Of a DNA stretch of 35,264 nucleotides, positions 7,291 through 15,736 are shown one piece after another (the first letter of the stretch is position 1; the number at the start of each line of letters is the position of its first letter). A program made the translations under genes and the position numbers. The DNA is taken from the NCBI GenBank assembly GCA_021774695.1, contig JAJFIU010000015.1, positions 1 through 35,264 of the forward strand. Direction: 5' to 3'. Under the pieces are notes generated by a model. It saw only the letters and a list, made by a program, of their open reading frames with translations. It searched no databases and was not told where the DNA came from. The stretch comes from Alphaproteobacteria bacterium. Lineage in GTDB: Bacteria; Pseudomonadota; Alphaproteobacteria; Sphingomonadales; Kordiimonadaceae.

Positions 7291-8523
7291 ATGAAAAAGT
7301 TTGTGATAACAGGTGCCAGTACATACGGCGTTAAAAACATGGGTGATGACGCCATGCTTGCCTCGATGGTGCAAGGGCTAAAGCGGGATGCGCCGGGCTG
7401 CCAAATTACCTTCCTGTGTCGGCATCCAGATGCTGATTATGATCAGGCCTTTGGTTTCACTTCCCTAAAAAATATGGACCATGACACTAAAGAGGCAGCG
7501 GCGGGGCGTATTTTTTGGGGTTTGAATGCAGGCGACCCTGATGCCCACTTAAAAGCCATTACCGAAGCGATAACAGAAGCTGATTTACTCATTATCGGCG
7601 GCAACAGCTTTATGGAAATATTCCCTAACAGTTTCCTAAAAGGTGTTTCCAGCTACGGCGCGACCTTGGCTACTCTCGCCCGTTTCCTCGGAACGCCGAC
7701 AGCGCTGTATGGTTTGAATGTGGTGGATGACATTAAGGCGCCCACTACGCAGCAGCACGCGCACTTTATGGTGGGCTCTGCAAAAGCCGTGACCATGCGG
7801 GAAGAAAGTGGTCGCCAGTATCTGGCTGACATTGGCGTTGTGGGCGAACATATCACCGTGCTGGGAGATCCGGCTTTTGGCATGGAACCACAGAAATGTG
7901 TGCGGGCACCGCAAGAATTATTAGCGGCGGATGATATTTATCTGTCAGATAAACCCGTTATTGGTATTGGTTTTCGCCATGAATATTGGATGGGTGATGA
8001 AGACGAATATGCAGTGATTAATCAAGCTCTGGCGGCAATGCTGGACGGTGTTGTGGCGCTGTTCGATGCGCAATTATTGTTTATTCCCAATTGTACCTAC
8101 ACACTTGCGCACAAATGGCAGGACGACCGGTTAACACACCGGGAAATCGCTTCAAAAATGAAACGACAGGACGCTGTGTTTTGTGTGGAGCAGGATTTGA
8201 CAGTGTTTGAAACATTCTCGCTATTTCCACTTGCCAGTCTACATATTTCCAACCGTCGACATTCCTGCATTTTTGCCGCCATGAATGATGTACCGTTCCT
8301 GTCTATTGCTGGCGTGCTGAAAGGCCATATGCCTCCCTTCCTAGAAGAACTGGGAGTGCCGGACCAAATCGCCACGGTGGCTGATATGGATGGTTTGGCT
8401 GCTAAAATTACCACCACATGGGAAACCCGCGATCAGCTTGTCGCCGCCATGCAGCCAAATGTTTCAGCGCTGGCAAAGCAGGCAAAACAGCATATCCCCT
8501 ATATATTGGGGAAACTTCAGTGA
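7291..8523 (+). CDS. Polysaccharide pyruvyl transferase family protein
   Basis: The 410-residue product matches the CsaB/WcaK/AmsJ family, whose members transfer ketal-pyruvate from phosphoenolpyruvate to a sugar. Visible hallmarks are the N-terminal VITGASTYGVKNMGDDAML, the TEADLLIIGGNSFMEIFP block, AVTMREESGRQYL, and the C-terminal FETFSLFPLASLHISNRRHSCIFAA segment holding the conserved SxRxH-like element. Some members instead act as other transferases, so pyruvylation is likely but not certain. It starts two bases after the methyltransferase stop and its stop overlaps the next start (GTGA). Confidence 0.8.
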   Translation: MKKFVITGASTYGVKNMGDDAMLASMVQGLKRDAPGCQITFLCRHPDADYDQAFGFTSLKNMDHDTKEAAAGRIFWGLNAGDPDAHLKAITEAITEADLLIIGGNSFMEIFPNSFLKGVSSYGATLATLARFLGTPTALYGLNVVDDIKAPTTQQHAHFMVGSAKAVTMREESGRQYLADIGVVGEHITVLGDPAFGMEPQKCVRAPQELLAADDIYLSDKPVIGIGFRHEYWMGDEDEYAVINQALAAMLDGVVALFDAQLLFIPNCTYTLAHKWQDDRLTHREIASKMKRQDAVFCVEQDLTVFETFSLFPLASLHISNRRHSCIFAAMNDVPFLSIAGVLKGHMPPFLEELGVPDQIATVADMDGLAAKITTTWETRDQLVAAMQPNVSALAKQAKQHIPYILGKLQ

Positions 8524-9725
8524 CCGTAGCCGCTATTATACAGTGTACAGCTGCTGATTTGGTGAATTCGCGTGATCCGAATGACTATGTCATCGGTAAA
8601 TGTCTTGAGGCAGGCTTTATTGATGAGATTGTGATTGCATGCCCTGATGACCTAGGGGCTGTATCACTTGAAAAGGCGGCCGAGACATGGGGTGTGCAGA
8701 TATATAAAGGCAGTGACATGAACGTGGCTTCTCGCCTGCTGGGCGCGGCCCAAATGGTTAGTGCCAAGATTATCGTGCGTCTGTTGCTGCGGCAGTTTTA
8801 CCTTGATGTGGAACAGGTAGAGCGCATGGTTGCCCTGCTGAAAGCTAAACAGGCAGATTACATCGATTTGCCGCCTGACTATAATTATGCACTTGCGGCT
8901 GATGTGGGCACCGTGCAGGCATTATCCAAAGCTGTGGCGCAGATAGAAGATATCGAGGACGACAGAAAACGTTCTTCCATGCAGTTTTCTCCCTGGGTCT
9001 ATGTGGAAGAACACCCCAACGAATTCAAGCTAAAGTCCATTGATGGTGGTCCTGCCTACGGTCGGGCACGTGTTGACGGAATTCGATCAAAATATGCGCG
9101 TTTAATTGGCGAAAACCAGACTCATTTCAAATGGAATTACCCAGCGTCCAGTTACGGTTTTATGGGCAAGTATTTAGCCAAAACAGATGCTGTTCTAGAT
9201 ATTGCTAGCGGCAAAGGGCAGGGCGTACGCAGGCTGAAGGAATATTGTGCCCATGCGGTTGGTGTGGACCTGACGCCGGATCACATAGACATTGCTAACC
9301 GTGAAAATGGTCATATTGACGGTATTGAATATGAAGAAGGCAATGCCGAGACATATGTGAGGCCAAACCATTTTGACGCTATTGTCTCACTGCATACGCT
9401 TGAGCACTTGCCGAACCCTGATGCTTTTTTTGAATGCTCTCTGATTAACCTAAAGCCCAGCGGCAAACTATTGCTTGAGGTGCCATTGTTGTTACAGCAT
9501 CCGCTGAATATGCCGTTAATGCCATGGCACCATAAAGAATACGGGCTTCAAGAACTGGTTGATGCGGTATTGAAGCACGGTTTTCACATTGATGAAGTCT
9601 GGGGCAAGAAACGCCATGCTTTTGTGGCCATTGAATATGCCAGTGGGCTGGTGACAAGCAGCCATGGTCGTTTAACAGCGGGTATTATCATTGCCCATAA
9701 ACCCGATCAGGAGGGTTGTGCCTGA
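8520..9725 (+). CDS. Fusion: degenerate SpsF-like cytidylyltransferase domain plus SAM methyltransferase
   Basis: The GTG at 8520 overlaps the previous stop and begins a 401-residue protein. Residues 1-150 align by pattern with SpsF-like cytidylyltransferases (IYKGSDMNVASRLLGAAQMVSAKIIVR, residues 61-87, mirrors the family block). The catalytic landmarks are lost: there is no RLPxK motif near the N-terminus, and the position of the metal-binding GD reads LLLRQF (88-93). Residues 205-400 form a class I methyltransferase with VLDIASGKGQG at 225-235, GVDLTPDHIDIA, and SLHTLEHLPNP. The first domain is probably non-catalytic and may bind the nucleotide sugar for the methyltransferase. The upstream extension of the frame to 8418 overlaps the pyruvyltransferase gene and is not supported. 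Confidence 0.75.
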   Translation: MTVAAIIQCTAADLVNSRDPNDYVIGKCLEAGFIDEIVIACPDDLGAVSLEKAAETWGVQIYKGSDMNVASRLLGAAQMVSAKIIVRLLLRQFYLDVEQVERMVALLKAKQADYIDLPPDYNYALAADVGTVQALSKAVAQIEDIEDDRKRSSMQFSPWVYVEEHPNEFKLKSIDGGPAYGRARVDGIRSKYARLIGENQTHFKWNYPASSYGFMGKYLAKTDAVLDIASGKGQGVRRLKEYCAHAVGVDLTPDHIDIANRENGHIDGIEYEEGNAETYVRPNHFDAIVSLHTLEHLPNPDAFFECSLINLKPSGKLLLEVPLLLQHPLNMPLMPWHHKEYGLQELVDAVLKHGFHIDEVWGKKRHAFVAIEYASGLVTSSHGRLTAGIIIAHKPDQEGCA

Positions 9726-11110
9726 TGTGCGGCGTTTTCTATATATATGACCAAGCCCGAAGTACTGATGATTTGCAGCGTGATTATGCAGATTTGGCAA
9801 AGAAGGGCCTGTCTGACCGGGGGCCAGACGGAGCGTCGGAGGCGCAGGGCGAACACTGGTTTGCCATGCATTGCCTGCTTTCGATAACAGGCTCAACAAA
9901 GCAACCAGCGTCGTGGCGGCATGGCACATACCTGTTTAACGGTGAGATTTATAATGATTGGCAACAATATGCGCCAGATTACGGTGATGCGGATTATCTG
10001 AAAGACCGGTTAGACCGTGACGGTTTAGCGGCACTGCATGATCTGGACGGTGAATTTGCCCTCATTGTAGTTGACGAAACACAGGGTTTGCTGCATTTGG
10101 CGGCGGATACCTTTGGAACCAAGCCATTTTATTATGCTGCGGAGAATGGCCGTGTCGGTGCGGCAAGTTATGACTTTATTCTGCATCAGTGCGGTTTTGA
10201 AAATGCACAACGAGTGCCAGCAAATACAGGTCTGACTTTCAACTTACAAACCGGCAAACTGGTTGATCAACGCCTTTTAAGGCCGTTCGATTTTAACAAT
10301 CAGGTCTGTGACAGTTATGAGCCGTTTGCAGAGGCATTTAACTTTGCTGTTAGAAAACGAGCTGAGCGGGTGCAGCGCAAAATCTATGTGCCGGTTAGCA
10401 GCGGGCATGACAGCGGCATTATTGCGGCGGAACTGGACGCAATGGATATTCCCTTCACGGCTTATGGTTTTCCATTTGGGGAAATTGAAGAGGTCTTCAA
10501 TGAGCGGTATGCGCGTTTTCGCAGCAGAAATATTCGCTGCGAAATATTACAGCCTGATATTGCAGCACTTGACCTTGTACAGCAGGAGTTACAGGCGGGT
10601 ATTCCCAAATTCCGTCTTACATTAGACGCCAATGCTCCCAGTTTGTATGCCGACGATGATATTCGCAATATCACGGGTTATATATCTGCTGCATACATTG
10701 CCAAAAAGGGTCGAAAAAACGGTGAATTGATTGCTCTGTCGGGGCAGGGTGCTGACGAAATTATCTCTGACTACTATAATCCTCACAGCAATTCTCGCCG
10801 ATCTCATTTTCGCGGCGAATGGGAAAAAGCAACCGAGCCATGGCCAAGTTTTTATGGCGGGTGGAATAAGCTGTTTCTGGAATCAAACGAACGGATTGTT
10901 GGTCATTATGGTATTGAAACTCGCTATCCGTTTCTTGACCACGGTGTTGTGCAAGCATTTTTGAATTTGACGCCGGATATGAAACGAAAACGTTACAAGG
11001 GCTGTATTGCACACAGGATGGATCAATTGGGATATCCCTATCATGACCGGAAGCTCGGTTTTGCCGGTTTCGAGCGGAAAACGCTCGATCATGCCACTGC
11101 AAGCGTCTAA
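9725..11110 (+). CDS. Asparagine-synthase-like glutamine amidotransferase
   Basis: The product is a 461-residue, two-domain AsnB-like protein. The class II glutaminase domain begins MCGVFYIYD, so Cys2 is the nucleophile, and keeps SDRGPDG (30-36) and FNGEIYN (71-77). The synthetase domain has the ATP-pyrophosphatase loop as VPVSSGHDSG (222-231) and SGQGADEIISDY. Enzymes of this type in sugar clusters amidate uronic or ulosonic carboxyl groups rather than aspartate, and that is the likely role here. At 461 residues it is shorter than housekeeping AsnB (about 550-630). The ATG at 9725 is chosen because Cys must be residue 2 and an AGGAGG lies upstream; it overlaps the preceding TGA. Confidence 0.8.
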   Translation: MCGVFYIYDQARSTDDLQRDYADLAKKGLSDRGPDGASEAQGEHWFAMHCLLSITGSTKQPASWRHGTYLFNGEIYNDWQQYAPDYGDADYLKDRLDRDGLAALHDLDGEFALIVVDETQGLLHLAADTFGTKPFYYAAENGRVGAASYDFILHQCGFENAQRVPANTGLTFNLQTGKLVDQRLLRPFDFNNQVCDSYEPFAEAFNFAVRKRAERVQRKIYVPVSSGHDSGIIAAELDAMDIPFTAYGFPFGEIEEVFNERYARFRSRNIRCEILQPDIAALDLVQQELQAGIPKFRLTLDANAPSLYADDDIRNITGYISAAYIAKKGRKNGELIALSGQGADEIISDYYNPHSNSRRSHFRGEWEKATEPWPSFYGGWNKLFLESNERIVGHYGIETRYPFLDHGVVQAFLNLTPDMKRKRYKGCIAHRMDQLGYPYHDRKLGFAGFERKTLDHATASV

Positions 11111-11142
11111 TAGTTAAAGCGCTGAGACAAAAGGAAAAATAT

Positions 11143-11952
11143 GTGCCGGACCTAACAGATATTGCAAACACCATCAGGATAAATTGCCTGAAGGCTATTC
11201 ATGCCGGGCGGTCGGGTCATCCGGGCGGCAGCCTGTCGATCGCGGATATGTTGGCGGTCTTATATTTTGATGTGATGAATTTGGACCCAAGTCGGCCTGA
11301 TTGGAAAGAGCGAGACCGCTTCATTCTCTCGAAAGGCCATGCGTGTCCGTCACTGTATGTGGCGCTGGCGCAGCGAGGTTATTTCCCGATGGAAGAAGCC
11401 TTAAAGCTCAGAAAGATTGATGGCTTTGCTGAAGGGCACCCGGATGTGGGAATGCCGGGAATTGATGCGCCGTCAGGTTCACTTGGTATGGGACTTAGCC
11501 AGGGGCTTGGCATGGCCCTCGGTGGACGCCATCTTGGACAAGATTTTAGAACCCACGTTATTCTCGGAGACGGCGACCTTCAGGAGGGTAATACCTGGGA
11601 AGCCATTATGCTTGCTGGGCACAAAAAAATGGACACGCTTGTCGCCGTTTATGATTCCAATAAACTCCAAGGCGATGCGCCTGTGGCCACTCAGCTAGAT
11701 TTGGGTGATGTTGGGGCGAAAGTCGCAACTTTTGGCTGGCACGTCCTGTATGTGGACGGCCACGATACTGATGCGTTGAAAGCCGCTTTGGAAGAAGCAA
11801 AAACCATCAAAGGCAAGCCTACCTTCATCGTTGCTGACACCGTTAAAGGCAAAGGCGTATCCTTTATGGAAGGTGTTCTTTTCTGGCACGGCAGTGTGAC
11901 CATGACAGACCAACAACTTGCCGACGCTGTGAAGGAGCTGGAACATGCTTGA
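11143..11952 (+). CDS. Transketolase N-terminal subunit (first copy, canonical residues)
   Basis: This 269-residue protein is the thiamine-diphosphate-binding half of a split transketolase. It keeps SGHPGGSLS (24-32), LSKGHACPS (62-70), GSLGMGLS (112-119) and the metal/ThDP motif GDGDLQEGN with the distal DSN (142-173). The GTG start at 11143 has AAGGA seven bases upstream. It overlaps the C-terminal subunit gene by 8 bases, so the two are made together. Split transketolases transfer two-carbon ketol units between sugar phosphates. A dedicated copy inside a flagellar glycan operon suggests it builds an unusual sugar precursor rather than serving central metabolism. Confidence 0.88.
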   Translation: MPDLTDIANTIRINCLKAIHAGRSGHPGGSLSIADMLAVLYFDVMNLDPSRPDWKERDRFILSKGHACPSLYVALAQRGYFPMEEALKLRKIDGFAEGHPDVGMPGIDAPSGSLGMGLSQGLGMALGGRHLGQDFRTHVILGDGDLQEGNTWEAIMLAGHKKMDTLVAVYDSNKLQGDAPVATQLDLGDVGAKVATFGWHVLYVDGHDTDALKAALEEAKTIKGKPTFIVADTVKGKGVSFMEGVLFWHGSVTMTDQQLADAVKELEHA

Positions 11953-12892
11953 TTATTGGACAGTTGGTGAAGATGTTTCTGTAAGAGATGCGTTTGGCCG
12001 TATCCTGGTGCATATGGCGGCAGAGCGTAGCGATTGGGTGCTTTTGGATGCTGACGTAGCTGGCGGCACCGGTGCGAAGCCTTTGGTTACCCAATATCCT
12101 GACCGTGTGATGCAATTTGGAATTGCCGAGCAAAATATGATGGCCGCAGCAGGCGGGGTTGCAGACACGGGACTTATCCCTGTTGTTTCAACTTTTGGCG
12201 CCTTTGGCTGCATGCGGGCGCACGAGCAATTCCGTACCGCAATTGCATACCCGGAACGCAATGCGAAGCTGTGTTGTTCGCATGTGGGCTTGGATGTGGG
12301 TCCAGACGGTGCATCCGCGCAAATGTTGGAAGACTTGGCGACAATGCGCGCCATCCCGGGTGTGGTTGTAATAAGCCCGGCGGATGCCAACGAATTTATG
12401 AAGGCATTTCCCGTCATACTAGATCATCAAGGCCCGGTTTACATGCGTATTGGACGAAGCCCTACGCCAGTTGTGTTCGCTGCTGACCATACGTTTGAAA
12501 TCGGTAAAGCCACCCGTGTGCGGGAAGGTAGTGATGTAACTGTTATCGCAACCGGCGTGATGGTGGCCCGTGCGCTTTCAGCTGCTGAAACACTGGCCGC
12601 TGAAGGTGTGTCTGTGCGGGTGGTGAATATGGCAACGATCAAGCCAATTGACATGGCCGAGGTTATTGCAGCCGCCGTTGAGACAAAAGGTATCGTAACA
12701 GCAGAAGACCATAATATCTTTGGTGGCCTTGGCAGTGCGGTGGCCGAATGTGCTGCTCAACACCATCCAGCCAAAATGAAGTTCGTCGGCGTTAACGACA
12801 CCTTTGGTAAATCGGGCGAGCATGATGAGCTACCCGCCATGTTCGGCATCGATGCCAAGGCGGTCTATGCTGCATGTAAAGAATTAATATAG
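11945..12892 (+). CDS. Transketolase C-terminal subunit (first copy, intact)
   Basis: The 315-residue partner of the preceding gene contains the pyrimidine-binding domain with the catalytic Glu in FGIAEQNM (58-65) and the aromatic pocket STFGAF (82-87). A C-terminal domain begins near VTVIATGVMVARALSAAE. All landmarks of an active split transketolase are present. The ATG at 11945 lies inside the end of the N-terminal subunit gene. The protein is a useful reference for the interrupted second copy at 16581-17534. Its closest functional alternative would be a DXS-like or pyruvate-dehydrogenase-like enzyme, but the size and motif order favour transketolase. Confidence 0.88.
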   Translation: MLDYWTVGEDVSVRDAFGRILVHMAAERSDWVLLDADVAGGTGAKPLVTQYPDRVMQFGIAEQNMMAAAGGVADTGLIPVVSTFGAFGCMRAHEQFRTAIAYPERNAKLCCSHVGLDVGPDGASAQMLEDLATMRAIPGVVVISPADANEFMKAFPVILDHQGPVYMRIGRSPTPVVFAADHTFEIGKATRVREGSDVTVIATGVMVARALSAAETLAAEGVSVRVVNMATIKPIDMAEVIAAAVETKGIVTAEDHNIFGGLGSAVAECAAQHHPAKMKFVGVNDTFGKSGEHDELPAMFGIDAKAVYAACKELI

Positions 12893-12904
12893 AATTGTAT
12901 CATT

Positions 12905-13645
12905 ATGGAATTAAAAGATAAAATAGCATTAATTACCGGCGGATCGCGCGGTATTGGCCGGGCAATTGTTGAGGCCTTTGTCCGCGAGGGCGCACAGGTC
13001 TATTTCACCTACTCTTCTAATGCGGTGGCGGCAGAGGAAACATGTCAGGCCCTGGATATTCCCGCAGACCGGGCTGTGCAGGTTGATGTGCGAGACCGCG
13101 CTGCGCTCAAACAGTTGATGGCAAAAATTCAGACTGAAGCTGGTAAGTTGGATGTGCTGGTCAATAACGCAGGCATTAATAAACCAACTGACTTCGACGA
13201 AATTACTGATGATGATTGGGATGAAATTCTGGGTGTAAACCTAAAGGGTCCTTTTGTGGTGACGCAGGAAGCTATCAGTCTCTTGCGGAAATCAGGATCG
13301 GCCAGTGTTATTCATATTGGATCGGTTTCCGGGCAATACGGCGGGCCGCGCACAGCGCACTATGCCGCCAGTAAAGCCGGGCTAATCTCATTGGGGCAGG
13401 TTATCGCACGTTTCTTGGCGGCGGATGGTGTGCGCAGCAACACGCTAGCGGCAGGTTTTATCGCGTCGGATATGGCGGCCGCAGGCCTTGCTGACCCAGC
13501 GGTACAGGCGGCAGCGGCACAAGTTGTACAAAAACGTCACGGTCGGGTGGATGAAGTGGCAGAAATAGCGGTTTTCCTCGCCTCGGACAGGTCTAGCTAT
13601 GTGACAGCACAAACAATCAACGTGAATGGCGGTTTGTACTTCTAA
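12905..13645 (+). CDS. Short-chain dehydrogenase/reductase
   Basis: A 246-residue classical SDR of FabG type. It shows the cofactor motif TGGSRGIG (11-18), NNAG (87-90), the catalytic Ser in HIGSVSG (about 140) and YAASK (Tyr153, Lys157). The C-terminus VTAQTINVNGGLYF is typical. The substrate is probably a hydroxyl or keto group of the sugar intermediate made by the neighbouring transketolase, Fe-ADH and KdsA-like enzymes. Classical SDRs cannot be assigned a substrate from motifs alone. It lies 12 bases after the transketolase gene, with no obvious separate promoter. Confidence 0.85.
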   Translation: MELKDKIALITGGSRGIGRAIVEAFVREGAQVYFTYSSNAVAAEETCQALDIPADRAVQVDVRDRAALKQLMAKIQTEAGKLDVLVNNAGINKPTDFDEITDDDWDEILGVNLKGPFVVTQEAISLLRKSGSASVIHIGSVSGQYGGPRTAHYAASKAGLISLGQVIARFLAADGVRSNTLAAGFIASDMAAAGLADPAVQAAAAQVVQKRHGRVDEVAEIAVFLASDRSSYVTAQTINVNGGLYF

Positions 13646-13675
13646 CCATAGTATCAAATAGAATATGATAAAATA

Positions 13676-14881
13676 GTGAAAGATTTCAGAGTGATAGATG
13701 CGTTTGGATTTAAATTACCAACAGAAATTATAGGCGGGCCTGGCGCGGCCCAAGGCCTCGCAAATATTAGCAAACAATTTGGTGCAAAGCCCCTGTTTGT
13801 TTACCCGGTGCAATTGGCTGATTTGGCGACTACTTATTTGCAACTGTTGAAAGATGCAGGTGTGGCTGTTGTTCCGTTTGAACAAGCAGAGCCTGAGCCA
13901 ACCATTGAGTATATTGACGGCGCTGCGGATGGCCTGCGAGGGCAGGGCATTGATGTTGTCATTGGTTTTGGTGGTGGTAGCGCAATGGATATGGCCAAAG
14001 CTCTCGCAATTGCGCTGACCCAGAAAGAAGGCATATGGATGTATGCCAACTTGTCTAACAGGCCGCCTTTGCCACTTGAAGGTGATGTGTTACCGGTGAT
14101 CACGGTGCCAACAACCTCTGGAACAGGCTCAGAGGTTACGCCCTATGCGGTTTTAACCAAGCCGGATACTCAGCAAAAAGGGACCATTCAGGAGCCAGCT
14201 ATTTTTCCGCGTGTTGCAGTTATTGATGCTGCGTTGATGACGGGCATGCCTGCCAGCCTTACTGCGTCTACAGGCATGGATGCGTTTGCACACGCGCTAG
14301 AGGCAACCATAAATATATCCAAGCATGCTCCGATGGCAGAACTGTTTGGCAAAGAAGCCATGAAGCTGGTTTTTGCTAATCTCAAAAGCGCCATCGAACA
14401 ACCGAGCAGCCTGGAGTTCAGGCAAAATATGGCCCTTGCCACTGTTTTGGCGGGTATGGCTATCTCGCACCGAGGCACAACCACGACGCACGCTATTGCA
14501 GAACCATTGGGCGCACTTACGCATATTCCGCATGGTCTGGGTGTCACAATTTCTACAGTTCCAGTATTGCGTCATACTATTGAAGGCGCACCTGAAGGGT
14601 TGGCAGAATTATGGCGTGAAGTTTGCGTTGGTCAAAAGCTGGAAGATGCTGCTGCGGAGGCGACGGCATTTGTCGATGAGCTTGAGACCCTGATTATGGC
14701 GGTTGGAATGAATAAAACCGTCGAGAGCATTATCGGCAAAGACGACTGCCAAGGGCTGGACGAGCGGCTGATTGACAGCATTATGAAGTTTAAGTTTAGA
14801 CCGTTGAAGCAACATCCTGTTGAGTTTGATGCAAATACACTCCGTCCGATTGTACGGGATATTATCTGGGGACCAAAATAG
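13676..14881 (+). CDS. Iron-containing (group III) alcohol dehydrogenase, first copy
   Basis: The 401-residue product belongs to the Fe-ADH family. It has the nucleotide motif GFGGGSAMDMAKA (98-109), VPTTSGTGSEVTPYA (144-158) and a complete metal site: Asp202 and His206 in MDAFAHALE, His272 in THAIAEP and His286 in IPHG. A Glu replaces the usual second His of HAMAHP. In Shewanella the Fe-ADH KdnB oxidises the C8 hydroxyl of Kdo on the way to 8-amino-Kdo, so an Fe-ADH next to a KdsA-like gene has precedent. No KdnA-like aminotransferase is adjacent here. The GTG start lacks a clear ribosome binding site; a GTG at 13691 is an alternative. Confidence 0.86.
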   Translation: MKDFRVIDAFGFKLPTEIIGGPGAAQGLANISKQFGAKPLFVYPVQLADLATTYLQLLKDAGVAVVPFEQAEPEPTIEYIDGAADGLRGQGIDVVIGFGGGSAMDMAKALAIALTQKEGIWMYANLSNRPPLPLEGDVLPVITVPTTSGTGSEVTPYAVLTKPDTQQKGTIQEPAIFPRVAVIDAALMTGMPASLTASTGMDAFAHALEATINISKHAPMAELFGKEAMKLVFANLKSAIEQPSSLEFRQNMALATVLAGMAISHRGTTTTHAIAEPLGALTHIPHGLGVTISTVPVLRHTIEGAPEGLAELWREVCVGQKLEDAAAEATAFVDELETLIMAVGMNKTVESIIGKDDCQGLDERLIDSIMKFKFRPLKQHPVEFDANTLRPIVRDIIWGPK

Positions 14882-15736
14882 ATGACCAAACGAACACACC
14901 GAAAAAATATTCATGAAGTCCCAGTTGGAAATACACAGATTGGTGGCGGCACACCCCTCATGGTGATTGCAGGCCCTTGTGTGGTCGAGGATCAAGGTAT
15001 TTGTATCGAGGTCGCCTCAGAGATTAAACGTGTTACCGACGAGCTCGGTTTGGGCTACGTTTTCAAGGCCAGCTACGACAAAGCCAACAAGACGATCGCG
15101 GGTTCATACCGGGGTCCGGGCGTGGGTGACGGCTTGAAGACGCTAAAGGCTGTAAAGGCCGCCGTTGGCGTGAATGTAACGACAGATGTGCACGAGCCTG
15201 AACAATGTGCCGAAGCGGCAGAATTTGCTGATTTGCTGCAAATTCCAGCACTGCTTTCAAAGCAGATTGATCTGATTAAGGCGGCTGCCGCAACCGGCAG
15301 GGCAGTGAATATCAAAAAAGGGCAGTTTACTGCCCCGTGGGAAATGTCAAACGTGCTGTCCCGTCTGTCTGAAGATGGATTTGAAAACACAATGGCAACA
15401 GACCGCGGTTATATGTTCGGATATCAGACCATGATTGTTGATATGCGCGGCTTGCAGATTATGTCCACATTCGGGAAACCGGTTATTTTTGATGCCTCAC
15501 ATACCGTACACGGCAACGAGACAATTTTGTCAGGTACTAACTTTAGCCACCGCGACTTTATCAGGCCGCTTGGCCGCAGCGCAGTGGCAAACGGCGTGGA
15601 CGGTATTTTCATTGAGGTGCACCCGGACCCTGAAAAGGCATTAAGTGACGGCGCTGGCACGTTGGCACTGGCGGATGTGGCAACCGTATTGAAAGAATGG
15701 GCAGCGATTGACCGCGTCTTGGCGGAGAACGCCTAA
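14882..15736 (+). CDS. KdsA-like 3-deoxy-ulosonate-phosphate synthase (metal-dependent type)
   Basis: The 284-residue product resembles 3-deoxy-8-phosphooctulonate synthase, which condenses phosphoenolpyruvate with arabinose 5-phosphate. Clear blocks are IAGPCVVED (29-37), VFKASYDKAN (60-69), DVHEPEQ, LLQIPALLSKQIDL and NIKKGQFTAPWEM. The metal ligands of class II enzymes are present: Cys33, His207, Glu245, Asp256. Two substrate-side features differ from ordinary KdsA. The KANRSS motif that holds the arabinose 5-phosphate reads KANKTI, and the loop after FDASHTVH lacks the usual Gly-rich sequence. The enzyme may use another aldose phosphate. It starts one base after the Fe-ADH stop and shares one base with the next gene (TAATG). 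A housekeeping kdsA is expected elsewhere in the genome. Confidence 0.82.
   Translation: MTKRTHRKNIHEVPVGNTQIGGGTPLMVIAGPCVVEDQGICIEVASEIKRVTDELGLGYVFKASYDKANKTIAGSYRGPGVGDGLKTLKAVKAAVGVNVTTDVHEPEQCAEAAEFADLLQIPALLSKQIDLIKAAAATGRAVNIKKGQFTAPWEMSNVLSRLSEDGFENTMATDRGYMFGYQTMIVDMRGLQIMSTFGKPVIFDASHTVHGNETILSGTNFSHRDFIRPLGRSAVANGVDGIFIEVHPDPEKALSDGAGTLALADVATVLKEWAAIDRVLAENA

Noticed and set aside
6810..7355. 181-codon minus-strand frame opposite the methyltransferase and pyruvyltransferase genes
   Set aside because: Shadow of real plus-strand genes with clear motifs.
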